Assembly (NCBI RefSeq): GCF_016097555.1
Contig: NC_054703.1
Span: forward strand, 7,778,435 to 7,842,434
Reading direction: 5' to 3'
Length of the DNA stretch: 64,000 nucleotides
DNA from: Gigantopelta aegis
Lineage: Eukaryota; Mollusca; Gastropoda; Neomphalida; Peltospiridae
Shown here: positions 52,770 to 62,172 of the stretch, piece by piece
Numbering within the stretch: position 1 is the first letter of the stretch
Layout of the letters: each line of letters begins with the position of its first letter
Notes under the pieces: model-generated
What the model was told of the DNA's origin: nothing
What the model saw: the letters and a program-made list of their open reading frames with translations, nothing else
Database searches by the model: none
Made by a program: the position numbers and the translations under genes

Positions 52770-53261
52770 ACAACACCGTTTCATTATACACAACACTGAT
52801 AAGACTTCAACATGGAATTTTTATGTACAACTTATTGTGAAAAAAATCACCTTTATATGGTAGAAAGTTGTTGTGATATATCAGATGATAACCATACCTT
52901 GCATGTGTTTTGTATATTAACACCAATGAAAATAAGTGATAAAGAAGTTGCAATGATAGTTTCCATATGAACGAGTTGCAATGTAATATATATATATATA
53001 TATATATAAACCCACAAACACTATTTATTAATACTTTTTAATACATGGACGAACTTTCTGATGATGGTACCAACGGCCTTCCGTATTCCGATCCATTTGT
53101 AAATAAATTCAGATTATATATAAACTGACGTGACATCCGGGTCATGTACTAGATGTAATGGCGGCATGGAGGTTTGGTGAATTTGTGGAACACGTTATTA
53201 TCATAGTATTGTTATATTTTCGTATTTACAAGTGATTTAAGTGCTGTACATCGTTGTAGTA

Positions 53262-53333
53262 CCCCTGCGTGCGCATTAAACTCACCGTGGTGCAGGGGTG
53301 AACATTATTTTAAAGAATGGCCAATAAATGCAC
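53262..53333 (+). ncRNA. HDV-like ribozyme of LINE copy B, decayed
   Basis: P1 CCCCTGC/GCAGGGG is intact. P2 pairs GCATT with AATGC, the B/C-type version. P3 has a mismatch and P4 is imperfect (CATTATTTTAAAGAATG). Probably inactive. Confidence 0.5.
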
Positions 53334-53759
53334 AACTCCTCGTATGAGGCACCTTGTTTGCCGTGAGGTGCGACCCGTGAAAATGGATGATGGGATCCTG
53401 GTGATTGAGTTGGGGCATACCTGCGGGTTTGACTTCTGGCAATACATCACTTTGGCCCGGAGTTCATATAGACGGGTGGTCAGGGAGGCCCGACCTGATC
53501 AATCGGCTGGTCATGCCAAGCTCTAGAGCAAACGACCTTTGTTTTGTTTATATAGCCAAGAACAAACATTGTTTTAATTACCTTTTGTATTTGTTGCTCT
53601 TAGGGCGGTGGCTAGGGTCAATCGGGTGATTTATTTTTTATTGCCTGAGTATATCAATCATGTATCCCTGGCATGAATGTCTGCTGGTTATCCGCAGCGT
53701 CATGTCCCCTTGTTGGACTCCGTGGTGGGTGGGGACATGGTTGATGAACATTTGCGCTT

Positions 53760-55147
53760 ATAATTATGGCTACAAACAGCTTTATACCTTCTGATGGGGC
53801 TCTTAAACGGGTCCATACCGAGGTTTCGGACTCTTCGTCATCAGATGAAGAGTAGTTTGACACCCAATAGCCGATGTATTTTTCGTGCTGGTGTGTCGTT
53901 AAACAATCATTCATTCATTCATTCATTCAGATGAAGAGTCCATGACTTTGTACGTAAAAAAAATCAAAGGTAATTTCTGGCAAAACATGGCCAAGGTTCC
54001 TTATCATCGGATGATGGGGCCTTGCGGAAATTATCACCCTTTGCAATTGAATAGGGTCTGCAAGGGCTAGCTGGAGAGCTTAAGAATATCAAGAAACTGC
54101 GGAATGGCTCTTTGTTGGTGGAGTGCGCTACTGAGAGTCATTCGAAAAAACTTCTTATGTCGAAAGTCTTATGCAATGTGCCAATTGAGGTTACACCACA
54201 TTCCTCCCTTAACTCTTCAAAGGGAGTGATCCGTTCTAGAGACTTGGAGGGAGTAAGTGAGGATGAGATTTGCACAAATCTCACCTCACAGGGTGTTGTC
54301 TTGGTCAAACGGATAAATGTTCGTCGGAATAATGTACTTGTTCCGACGAATACTCTGATCTTGACTTTTAATGTACCAACTCTACCAAACTCTATAAAGG
54401 CAGGGTATTTAAACATCCCTGTTGTACCTTTCATACCCAATCCCTTGAGATGCTTTAAGTGTCAGAAGTTTGGTCATGGGCAGAATACGTGTCGTAACAG
54501 TTGACGTGTGCTCGCTGTGGTCAGTATGATCATGACAGCAAGGCATGTCAAGATGATATGGCATGTACCAACTGCGAAGGCCAACATTTTGCTTATTCTC
54601 GCGAGTGTCCAAGGTGATAAGTCGAAAAGCAGATACAGCAGGTGAAAGTGGAAAAACACCTGTCTTTTTATGAGGCAAGAAAACTTGTAGAGACCTCTAC
54701 GACTGTGGTGGCAGGAAGATCTTATGCTGCTGCAGTTAAGGTTTCTACAACCAGTGTTGCTATTCAGACGGATTTAACATGGTCTAATGGTGACAATCGA
54801 TTTAAGAAGATTTCTGATATGGATAAAGCTCAAAAGCAAGCTAAGAAAGCTATAAATGTTGTTCAACAGAAAGTTGTTAAATCTACGCAGGTGTCTTTGG
54901 ATTCTAGAAAGCCACCAAAAGGTTTCACTGCGGAGCCAGATCCCAGTAAGCCTAAGTCAGGAAAAGACACTAAGACTTCAAATAAGGATTGTTCTTCAGG
55001 TCGACTGAAGAAGTATGAAAAACAACTGATTCATTTAGACAATCCTTTTGAATCTTTGGATGATCAGATGGATATTTCATCACAAGATCGTCCCCAGTCT
55101 AGAAAATCGCCAAAGAAAAAGATAGTACCCGTACTTCCCCCGAATGG
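53760..55147 (+). pseudogene. LINE copy B ORF1
   Basis: Fragments include DSSSSDEE-like DSSSSDE(E) near 53830, LLVECATESHSKKLL through CFKCQKFGHGQNTCRN (54106-54503, first knuckle intact), a frame break at the second knuckle, and KAQKQAKKAINVVQQKVVKS to KIVPVLPPNG (54642-55147). Frameshifts and an insertion disable it. Confidence 0.8.
53853..53926 (+). mobile_element. 74-bp micro-insertion of the LINE 3' end in copy B
   Basis: Between perfect 12-bp duplications TCAGATGAAGAG (53841-53852 and 53927-53938) lies only TAGTTTGACACCCAATAGCC ... GTGTGTCGTTAAAC plus CATT units. It disrupts the ORF1 of copy B and so post-dates that copy. Confidence 0.93.
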
Positions 55148-55219
55148 CCCCTGCGTTTGCATTAACCTCACCGTGGTGCAGGGGTGAACATTCTTTTATA
55201 GAATGGCCAATAAATGCAC
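55148..55219 (+). ncRNA. HDV-like ribozyme of LINE copy C
   Basis: P1 CCCCTGC/GCAGGGG; P2 TGCATT/AATGCA (different sequence from copies A and D, still paired); P3 ACC/GGT; P4 CATTCT/AGAATG; joining GGCCAA. The P2 replacement is compensatory support for the fold. Confidence 0.72.
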
Positions 55220-55657
55220 AACTCCTCGTATGAGGCACCTTGTTTGCCGTGAGGTGCGACCCGTGAAAATGGATGATGGGATCCTGGTGATTGAGTCGGG
55301 GCATACCTGCGGGTATGACTTCTGACAATACATCACTTTGGCCTGGAGTTCAAATAGACGGGCGGTCAGGGAGGCCCGACCTGATCAATCGGCTGGTCAT
55401 GCCAATCTCGAGAGCAAAAAACCTTTGTTTTGTTTATTTTAGCCAAGAACAAACATTGTTTTATTTACCTTTTGTATTTGTTGCTCTTGGGGCGGTGGCT
55501 TGGGTCAATTGGGTGATTTATTTTTGTTTATTGCCCAAGTATATTAACCATGTATCCCTGGCATGGATGTCTGCTGGTTATCCGCAGCACCATGTCCCCT
55601 TGTTGGACTCGGTGGTGGGTGGGGAGCATGGTTGATGAATTAACACTCCATACTAAC

Positions 55658-56974
55658 ATGGATATTAACAAATCTCCAACATTTGATGGGACTCTGAAGA
55701 GAGTCCGCACCGAGGTTTCGGATTCCTCCTCCTCTGATGAGGAATCCATGTTGTCTAGTTTGACTGTGAAGAAATCAAGGGTTATTTCTTTGGATATTTG
55801 GCCAAGGTTCCTCGTTATCGAATCTTCAAACGATGGAGCTTTGCAAAAATTATCACCTTTTGCAGTTGAGAAGGGACTCCAAGGCTTGGCTGGTGAGCCA
55901 AAGAGTGTTAAAAAGTTAAAGAATGGTTCTCTGTTGGTAGAATGCTCCACTGAGAGTCATTCCAAATGTCTTCTCAAATCCAAAATGCTATGCAATATAT
56001 CCATCAAAGTCAGTGTGCACAAGTCCCTTAATTCATCAAAGGGTGTGATTCGATCACGAGATTTGGAAGGAGTGAGTGAAGATGAGATATGTGAAAATCT
56101 CTCTTCACAAGGTGTTTCGTTTGTTAAACGGATACGTGTTCGTCGGAACAATGAATTGGTTCCGAGGAACACATTTATCATAACTTTTGATAAACCTCTC
56201 CTTCCTGAATCCATCAAGGCTGGGTATCTAAACATACCAGTTGTACCATTCATTCCAAATCCCTTGCGGTGTTTTAAATGCCAAAAATATCGACATGGTC
56301 AAAACACCTGCCGTGGCAAAATTACATGTGCACGATGTGGGCAGTTTGACCACGAGAGCAAGACATGTCATATTGATATATCATGTACTAACTACAAGGG
56401 AAACCATTTTGCTTACTCTCGAGAGTGCCCAAGATGGCAATTGGAAAAACGGATACAACAGGTTCGGGTTGGAAAACGTGTGTCGTTTCCTGAAGCCAGA
56501 AAGTTGGTGGAGACTAAGTCAGCTGTTGCTGTGGAGAAATCCTATGCTGCAGCAGTTAAGGTCTCTACTACAAGTACTTCAGTTCAGACGGATTTAACCT
56601 GGCCTGATGGTGTTGATCGATATCAGAAATTATCGGATGTAGAGAAGGCTCAAAAGCGGGCAGCAAAGGCTGTTCAGATGCAAACTGCTGTGTCCCAAAT
56701 GTCCTTAGATTCTCAGAATGCTCCAGTGGTTTCACCAGTTGGAAAACCAGGTTGTAGCAAACCTGTCACCAAAAAGGAAACCAAAAAACAACATAAAGAT
56801 AACTTGTCAGGTAGACTAAAGAAATATGAACAGCGAACAGTTTCAACTGCTAATTCATTTGAGGCTTTGGATGATCTGGAACATGAGATGGACATCTCTC
56901 AAGATTATCCACGAACAAAAAGACCACCACCAAAGCCTACGATAACTCCCATACTTCCACCTAATGGCAAATAA
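55658..56974 (+). CDS. LINE copy C ORF1, gag-like zinc-knuckle protein
   Basis: Open from 55550; homology with copy D favours the Met at 55658 (MDINKSPTFDGTLKRVRTEV), about 438 residues. Numbering from 55550: acidic Ser patch DSSSSDEES (58-66); a globular region including EPKSVKKLKNGSLLVEC and IRSRDLEGVSEDEI; zinc knuckles 241-254 (CFKCQKYRHGQNTC), 260-273 (CARCGQFDHESKTC) and 279-293, where Tyr282 replaces the second Cys (CTNYKGNHF). A Lys/Gln-rich tail and PILPPNGK end it. The stop overlaps the ORF2 start: ATGGCAAATAA spans both, so coupled reinitiation is likely. It binds element RNA by analogy with gag-like ORF1 proteins. Confidence 0.88.
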   Translation: MDINKSPTFDGTLKRVRTEVSDSSSSDEESMLSSLTVKKSRVISLDIWPRFLVIESSNDGALQKLSPFAVEKGLQGLAGEPKSVKKLKNGSLLVECSTESHSKCLLKSKMLCNISIKVSVHKSLNSSKGVIRSRDLEGVSEDEICENLSSQGVSFVKRIRVRRNNELVPRNTFIITFDKPLLPESIKAGYLNIPVVPFIPNPLRCFKCQKYRHGQNTCRGKITCARCGQFDHESKTCHIDISCTNYKGNHFAYSRECPRWQLEKRIQQVRVGKRVSFPEARKLVETKSAVAVEKSYAAAVKVSTTSTSVQTDLTWPDGVDRYQKLSDVEKAQKRAAKAVQMQTAVSQMSLDSQNAPVVSPVGKPGCSKPVTKKETKKQHKDNLSGRLKKYEQRTVSTANSFEALDDLEHEMDISQDYPRTKRPPPKPTITPILPPNGK

Positions 56975-59900
56975 ATTCCTACAGTGGAACTGCAGTGGGC
57001 TTAGGTCCAATTTTGATGAATTAAGTATTTTAATTATAAAACACAATCCTCTTGCAGTGTGTCTTCAGGAAACTTTCTTGAAGGACACTGATCATATTAC
57101 CATGAGAGGATTTAACCTCTATCATAAGTTTCATGAAACTGAAACTAGAGCATCTGGGGGTGTTTCCATTCTTGTTAATGAAAACATTCCTCGGAGTATA
57201 GTAGCTTTAACTACAAATTTACAAGCTGTGGCTGTAAAGGTCACGGCTCATAAAACTATAACTCTGTGTTCAGTTTATTTACCTCCTCGAAACCATTTTA
57301 ATTTTAATTCTAGAGATCTTCAAGACCTCATTAACCAGCTTCCTACTCCCTTTATTATTATGGGAGATTTTAATGGTCAACACACTTTGTGGGGATGCGA
57401 GGATATCAATATTAGAGGTAAACAATTGGAAGACTTAATTCTCAAAAACGACTTACTTTTATTTAATGATAAAAGTCGTACATATCTTCATTCTGCAAGT
57501 GGATCTTTCACTTCCATAGATTTAACTCTTTGTAGTCCATCACTTTTTGTTGATTTCTCCTGGAAAGTTGGTTCAGACCTTTGTGGTAGTGACCACTTTC
57601 CCATTATTTTGGAGAATGATGGACCACCATCACTTGAAAGGATTCAAAGGTGGAAGTTGGCGAAGGCAAATTGGGGTCAGTTTCAGCATCTGTGCAGCAC
57701 TCGCCTGCAACAATTTGCCATAACTGATGCTGATGATCCCATGTCTTTGTTCACTTCCATCTTGAAGGACATTGCAGATGAAACTATTCCTAAGACTTCG
57801 GCAGTGCCAAAGCGTTTCAGTAAACCATGGTTTAATGATACGTGCAAAGATGCATTCAAAGAGCGAAACAGGTTGCTTGAGCGTTTCAAACGAGAACCTA
57901 CAGCAGACAACCTGGATGCATTTCGTATTGCTAGGGCTAAGGCTCGCAGAGAGATTAGACAGAGTAAGAAAACATCTTGGAGAACTTTTGTCTTCAAGTT
58001 GAATTCACAAACATCAGTAAAATCTGTCTGGAATAGGATCCGTAAAATCAAAGGTAAAGAATCCAGTAATACAGTTCATCATTTGTCTGTCAATGATACG
58101 GATGTCACGTCTCATCGTGACATTGCCAATGCATTGGCAGACAACTTTTCTCATAACTCATCTTCTGCTTTCAGTACAGCAGCTGAAAAGCAGTCCATTA
58201 ATTTTTCATCTGAAAATGCTGAAGTGTACAACAGGCGTTTCTCTATGGAGGAATTGCAGGATGCTCTTCGTAGAGCCCATGATACTTCAGTAGGTCCAGA
58301 TGAAATTCATTATCAGTTATTAAAGCATTTACCTGAATCATCTTTGATGGTTCTTTTGAATGTTTTTAATAACATCTGGATTTCTGGTGACTTTCCTTCT
58401 GATTGGAGGAAAGCTATTATCATTCCTATTCCCAAGCCTGGTAAGGATCCAACCAATCCCACTAGTTATCGCCCTATCGCTTTGACAAGTTGCATTTGTA
58501 AAACCATGGAACGAATGATCAATCGTAGACTTGTCTGGTATCTTGAATCTCACAAATTGCTCACTAACGTGCATTGTGGGTTCAGATCTAGACGTAGTAT
58601 GGTTGATCACCTTGTTAGATTTGAAACGTTTTGTAGGGAAGCTTTCATCCATAATCAGCACTTGGTTTCAGTGTTTTTTGATTTGGAGAAAGCTTACGAT
58701 ACCACGTGGAAGTATGGGATTTTAAACGACCTCCATGGCATGGGCCTAAGAGGTCGACTTCCAGTTTTTATATCTCAGTTTTTAAGAGATAGATCTTTTA
58801 AAGTCCGGGTGGAGTCGACTTTGTCCGACATTCACCCATAGGAGATGGGTGTGCCTCAAGGTAGTATCCTGTCTGTAACTCTATTTTCTGTGAAAATTAA
58901 TAGCATCACCCAGTGTTTAACACCTGATGTCGATTGCTCGTTATATGTCGATGATTTTCAGATTTGCTATAGATCGTCCAATATGAGTATCATTGAACGT
59001 AAGTTGCAGCTTTGTTTGAATAAACTTCATCAATGGGCAACTGACAATAGCTTTAGATTCTCAAAGGCAAAAACGGTTTGTATGCATATCTGCCAGAAAA
59101 GAGGTCTTCACTTAGATCCACAGTTGTTTTTGGACAAAAATCCAATTCCAGTTGTGGAGGAGACTAAATGTCTGGGGGTTATATTTGACAGGAAGCTATC
59201 TTTTGTGCCCCATCTTAAATATGTTAAAAAGAAGGGCTTAAAAGCTCTCAATATTTTAAAAGTTATTGGTAATACGGAATGGGGAGCAGACCGCAAGGTT
59301 ATGCTCCGTCTGTATAGATCTCTTGTGAGGTCTAAACTTGATTATGGATGCATTGTGTATGGGTCGGCACGCAAGTCTTACTTGCAAATGCTAGATCCTA
59401 TACACAATCAGGGACTTAGGCTTTGTCTTGGTGCGTTTAGAACATCACCTGTAGAGAGCTTGTACGTTGATGCACACGAACCTTGTTTGGGTGCTAGACG
59501 TGCAAAGCTTTCTCTGCAGTATGCTGCCAAGATTAAATCTTTACCAACACATCCAGCTCATGATGCTGTGTTTGACAACAAATATATGAAGTTGTTTGAT
59601 GCAAGGCTAAATGCTATTCGTACATTTGGTCTTCGCATTAAGCGTTTGATTTAACTGACACTTTGGAAACTCCATCATATTTTATTTTACCACCATGGTG
59701 TAATACAGCACCTAAAATTGTATTTGATCTGGCGCATCTGAAGAAAGATCGCACAGATGCTGTTGTGTTTAAACAGTTTTTCATGGAATTTCCGGACAAG
59801 TACCGTGATTACATTCCTGTGTATACAGATTGATCACGGGATGGAAATTCTGTGGCTTGTGCTACAGTTTTTCCATCAGACACTATCATTTCCATGAGAC

Positions 59901-60345
59901 TGCTTGACTCAGCATCGATTTTAAGTGCTGAAGTTTGGGCAGTCATTAAAGTCTTGGAACAAATTAAAGATTCCGTAGCATCCAGATTTATTATTTTTAC
60001 AGACTCACTTTCGTGTCTTCAAGCTTTACGAAATATGAAGGTGGACCATCCCTTAATTGGGATTGTTATACGAAAGTGTGTCTTTTTATCTATTGCCAAA
60101 AAAGATGTTGTATTTTGTTGGGTGCCCAGCCATGTTGACATCAGGGGTAATGAAAAGGCAGATTCAGCTGCCAAGTCTGCTTTGCATTTGCCTCATGCCA
60201 GGGTTGGTGTACCTTATACTGATTTTAAAAATAATATCAACAAATTTATCTTTTTGATTGGCAACGTGATTGGGACGGTGAGGTTGCGAGTGGCAGTCCT
60301 CCTATAGACAGTGCAGGAAGGATGAAATAGTATTGTATTGTATCA
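56964..60345 (+). pseudogene. LINE copy C ORF2: endonuclease, RT, RNase H with few lesions
   Basis: Reads FLQWNCSGLRSNFDEL, VCLQETFL, IMGDFNGQHTLWG and SDHFPI (endonuclease), then SYRPIALTS, VFFDLEKAYD, GVPQGSI and YVDD (RT). An in-frame TAG at 58839 interrupts HP*EMGVPQGS; the same frame continues 58845-59654. A frameshift near 59650 moves to the frame holding VYTD*SRDGN (a TGA in the RNase H motif), SAEVWAV, FTDSLSCLQAL and PSHVDIRGNEKADSAAKSA. A further shift precedes a DWQRDWDG motif. So: two stops and about two shifts in an otherwise well-kept ORF, indicating recent death. Confidence 0.9.
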
Positions 60346-60366
60346 TGCCCGCATCGGTCACACTTA

Positions 60367-60438
60367 CCCCTGCGTGTGCTGTAACCTCACCGTGGTGCAG
60401 GGGTGTAACATTCTCTTTGAGAATGGCCAATACAGCAC
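60367..60438 (+). ncRNA. HDV-like self-cleaving ribozyme at the LINE 5' end
   Basis: Nested double-pseudoknot layout: P1 60367-60373 (CCCCTGC) with 60397-60403 (GCAGGGG); P2 60376-60383 (GTGCTGTA) with 60431-60438 (TACAGCAC); P3 60384-60386 with 60394-60396 (ACC/GGT); L3 60387-60393 (TCACCGT); P1.1 C60388-G60405 and A60389-T60404; P4 hairpin 60409-60425 (CATTCTC/GAGAATG); GG then C60427 as the candidate catalytic cytosine and CAA before the 3' P2 strand. P1 strand positions 1-7 and 31-37 are those of the HDV fold. Cleavage would occur just before 60367, the exact element 5' end. Known analogues: R2 and trypanosome L1Tc 5' ends. Activity is inferred. Confidence 0.75.
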
Positions 60439-60870
60439 AAATCCCCTTTTGGGGCACCTTGTTGGCCGTGAGGTGCATCCCGTAATGCTGGATGATGGGA
60501 TCCTGGTGGTTGAGTTGGGGGCATATCTGCGGGTATGTTGTCTGGCAACACACCACTTTGGCCTGGAGTTCAGCCAGACGGGTGGTCAGGAAGGCCCGAC
60601 CTGATTAATCGGCTGGTCATGCCAAGCTCTAGAGCAAACAACCTTTGTTTTGTTTATATAGCCAAGAAAAAACATTGTTTTAATTACCTTTTGTATTTGT
60701 TGCTCTTAGTGCGGTGGCTAGGGTCAATCAGGTGATTAATTTTTTCTTGCCTGAGTATATCAACCATGTATCCCTGGCATGAGTGCCTGCTGGTTATCCG
60801 CAGCATCATGTCCCCTTGTTGGACTTCGTGGTGGGTGGGGGCATGGTTGATGAACCATTTGATTTCTAAT

Positions 60871-62172
60871 ATGGATATTAACCAATCTCAATCTTTTGAT
60901 GGGACCCTGAAAAGGGTCCACACCGAAGTTTCAGATTCTTCATCATCTGATGAAGAATCTAAGTCTTTGAATGTTAAGAAATCCAAAGTGATTTCTTTGA
61001 AAACCTGGCCAAGGTTTCTCGTCATCGGTTCTTCCGATGAAGGGGCCTTGAAAAAACTGTCGCCCTTAGCAATTCAGAAAGGGCTCGAAGGCTTGGCCGG
61101 AGAGCCCAAAACTGTCAAGAAATTGAGGAATGGCTCATTGTTGGTTGAATGTTCAAGAGAGAGTCATTCCAAAAATCTTCTTAAATCTAAAATGATATGC
61201 AACATTTCTATCATTGTGAGTCCTCACGCTACTCTAAATTCATCTAAAGGAGTAGTTCGATCTCGGGATTTGGAAGGAGTTAGTGAGGATGAGATTTGCG
61301 AAAATCTCTCTTCACAAGGGGTTACATCAGTCAAGCGGATTAAGGTTCGTCGGAATAATGAACTTGTGCCGACAAACACCTTGATCCTGTCATTCAATGT
61401 GCCTACACTTCCATCTTCAGTTAAAGCAGGTTACCTGAATATACCAGTTGTACCTTACATCCCCAACCCTTTACGGTGTTTCAAATGTCAAAAGTTTGGA
61501 CACGGACAGAATACATGTCGCAACAGATTGACATGTGCTCGTTGTGGTCAGTTTGACCATGATAGCAAGACATGTCAGAATGATATGATATGTACCAATT
61601 GTAAAGGGAAACACTTTGCGTACTCGCGAGAGTGCCCAAAGTGGAAAGTGGAAAAACAGGTGCAGCAGGTCAAGGTAGAAAAGCGCCTGACTTTCATTGA
61701 TGCTAGAAAACTTGTAGAGTCTTCGACAAATGTGGTATTAGGTAAATCATATGCCACGGCTGTCAAGGTTTCTACAACGAGTATAGCTACTCAAACTGAT
61801 TTAACTTGGCCCAACAGTGAGGATACATTTAAGAAGATTTCTCATCCAAAAGATGTCAAAAAACAGACTGTTCATAAACAAGTTTCAACATCTACTCAAG
61901 TGTCTTTGGATTCTAGGAATCCATCAAGAGGCTCATCGCCTGGGGAGCCAGGTCCCAGTAAGCCTCCGTCAAGAAAAGACACCAAAAAGCAGCATAAGGA
62001 TTCTTCTTCAGGACGACTGAAGAAAGCTGAAAAAAAGTTGGTTTCGACCAACAATCCATTTGAAGCTTTGGCTGATGTGGATGATCAAATGGATATAGTG
62101 CCAGATGACCGTCCACACCCACAGAGATCTCATAAGCCAAAGATAACTCCTGTACTTCCCCCTAATGACTAA
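60871..62172 (+). CDS. LINE copy D ORF1, intact gag-like zinc-knuckle protein
   Basis: Open from 60766; the likely start is the Met at 60871 (MDINQSQSFDGTLKRVHTEV), 433 residues. Same plan as copy C, with all three knuckles complete: CFKCQKFGHGQNTC, CARCGQFDHDSKTC and CTNCKGKHFAYSREC. Followed by KVEKQVQQVKVEKRL, a Ser/Pro/Lys tail and ITPVLPPND. The terminal TAA overlaps the ORF2 start in ATGACTAA (62166-62173), the same arrangement as in copy A. It probably coats element RNA. Confidence 0.9.
   Translation: MDINQSQSFDGTLKRVHTEVSDSSSSDEESKSLNVKKSKVISLKTWPRFLVIGSSDEGALKKLSPLAIQKGLEGLAGEPKTVKKLRNGSLLVECSRESHSKNLLKSKMICNISIIVSPHATLNSSKGVVRSRDLEGVSEDEICENLSSQGVTSVKRIKVRRNNELVPTNTLILSFNVPTLPSSVKAGYLNIPVVPYIPNPLRCFKCQKFGHGQNTCRNRLTCARCGQFDHDSKTCQNDMICTNCKGKHFAYSRECPKWKVEKQVQQVKVEKRLTFIDARKLVESSTNVVLGKSYATAVKVSTTSIATQTDLTWPNSEDTFKKISHPKDVKKQTVHKQVSTSTQVSLDSRNPSRGSSPGEPGPSKPPSRKDTKKQHKDSSSGRLKKAEKKLVSTNNPFEALADVDDQMDIVPDDRPHPQRSHKPKITPVLPPND

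Larger units (their letters stand above)
53262..55147 (+). mobile_element. I-clade LINE copy B (5' UTR and ORF1), interrupted by copy C
   Basis: Begins with a weakened HDV-like fold and a 5' UTR of the B/C type (CTCCTCGTATGAGGCACC). ORF1 runs in broken frames to PVLPPNG at about 55147, where copy C begins. No ORF2 is present in the window. A 74-bp LINE-tail insertion sits inside ORF1 (53853-53926). Confidence 0.88.
55148..60366 (+). mobile_element. I-clade LINE copy C, near-complete coding region
   Basis: Starts with the HDV-like fold inside copy B. ORF1 is open; ORF2 has a few inactivating changes. It stops at 60366 within the post-RNase-H motif ARIGHTY, where copy D begins. Its 3' UTR is not seen at this point. 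Confidence 0.9.

Noticed and set aside
55080..55328. Minus-strand frame across the start of LINE copy C and similar short frames opposite LINE ORFs
   Set aside because: Shadow frames of the LINE coding strand repeated in each copy.
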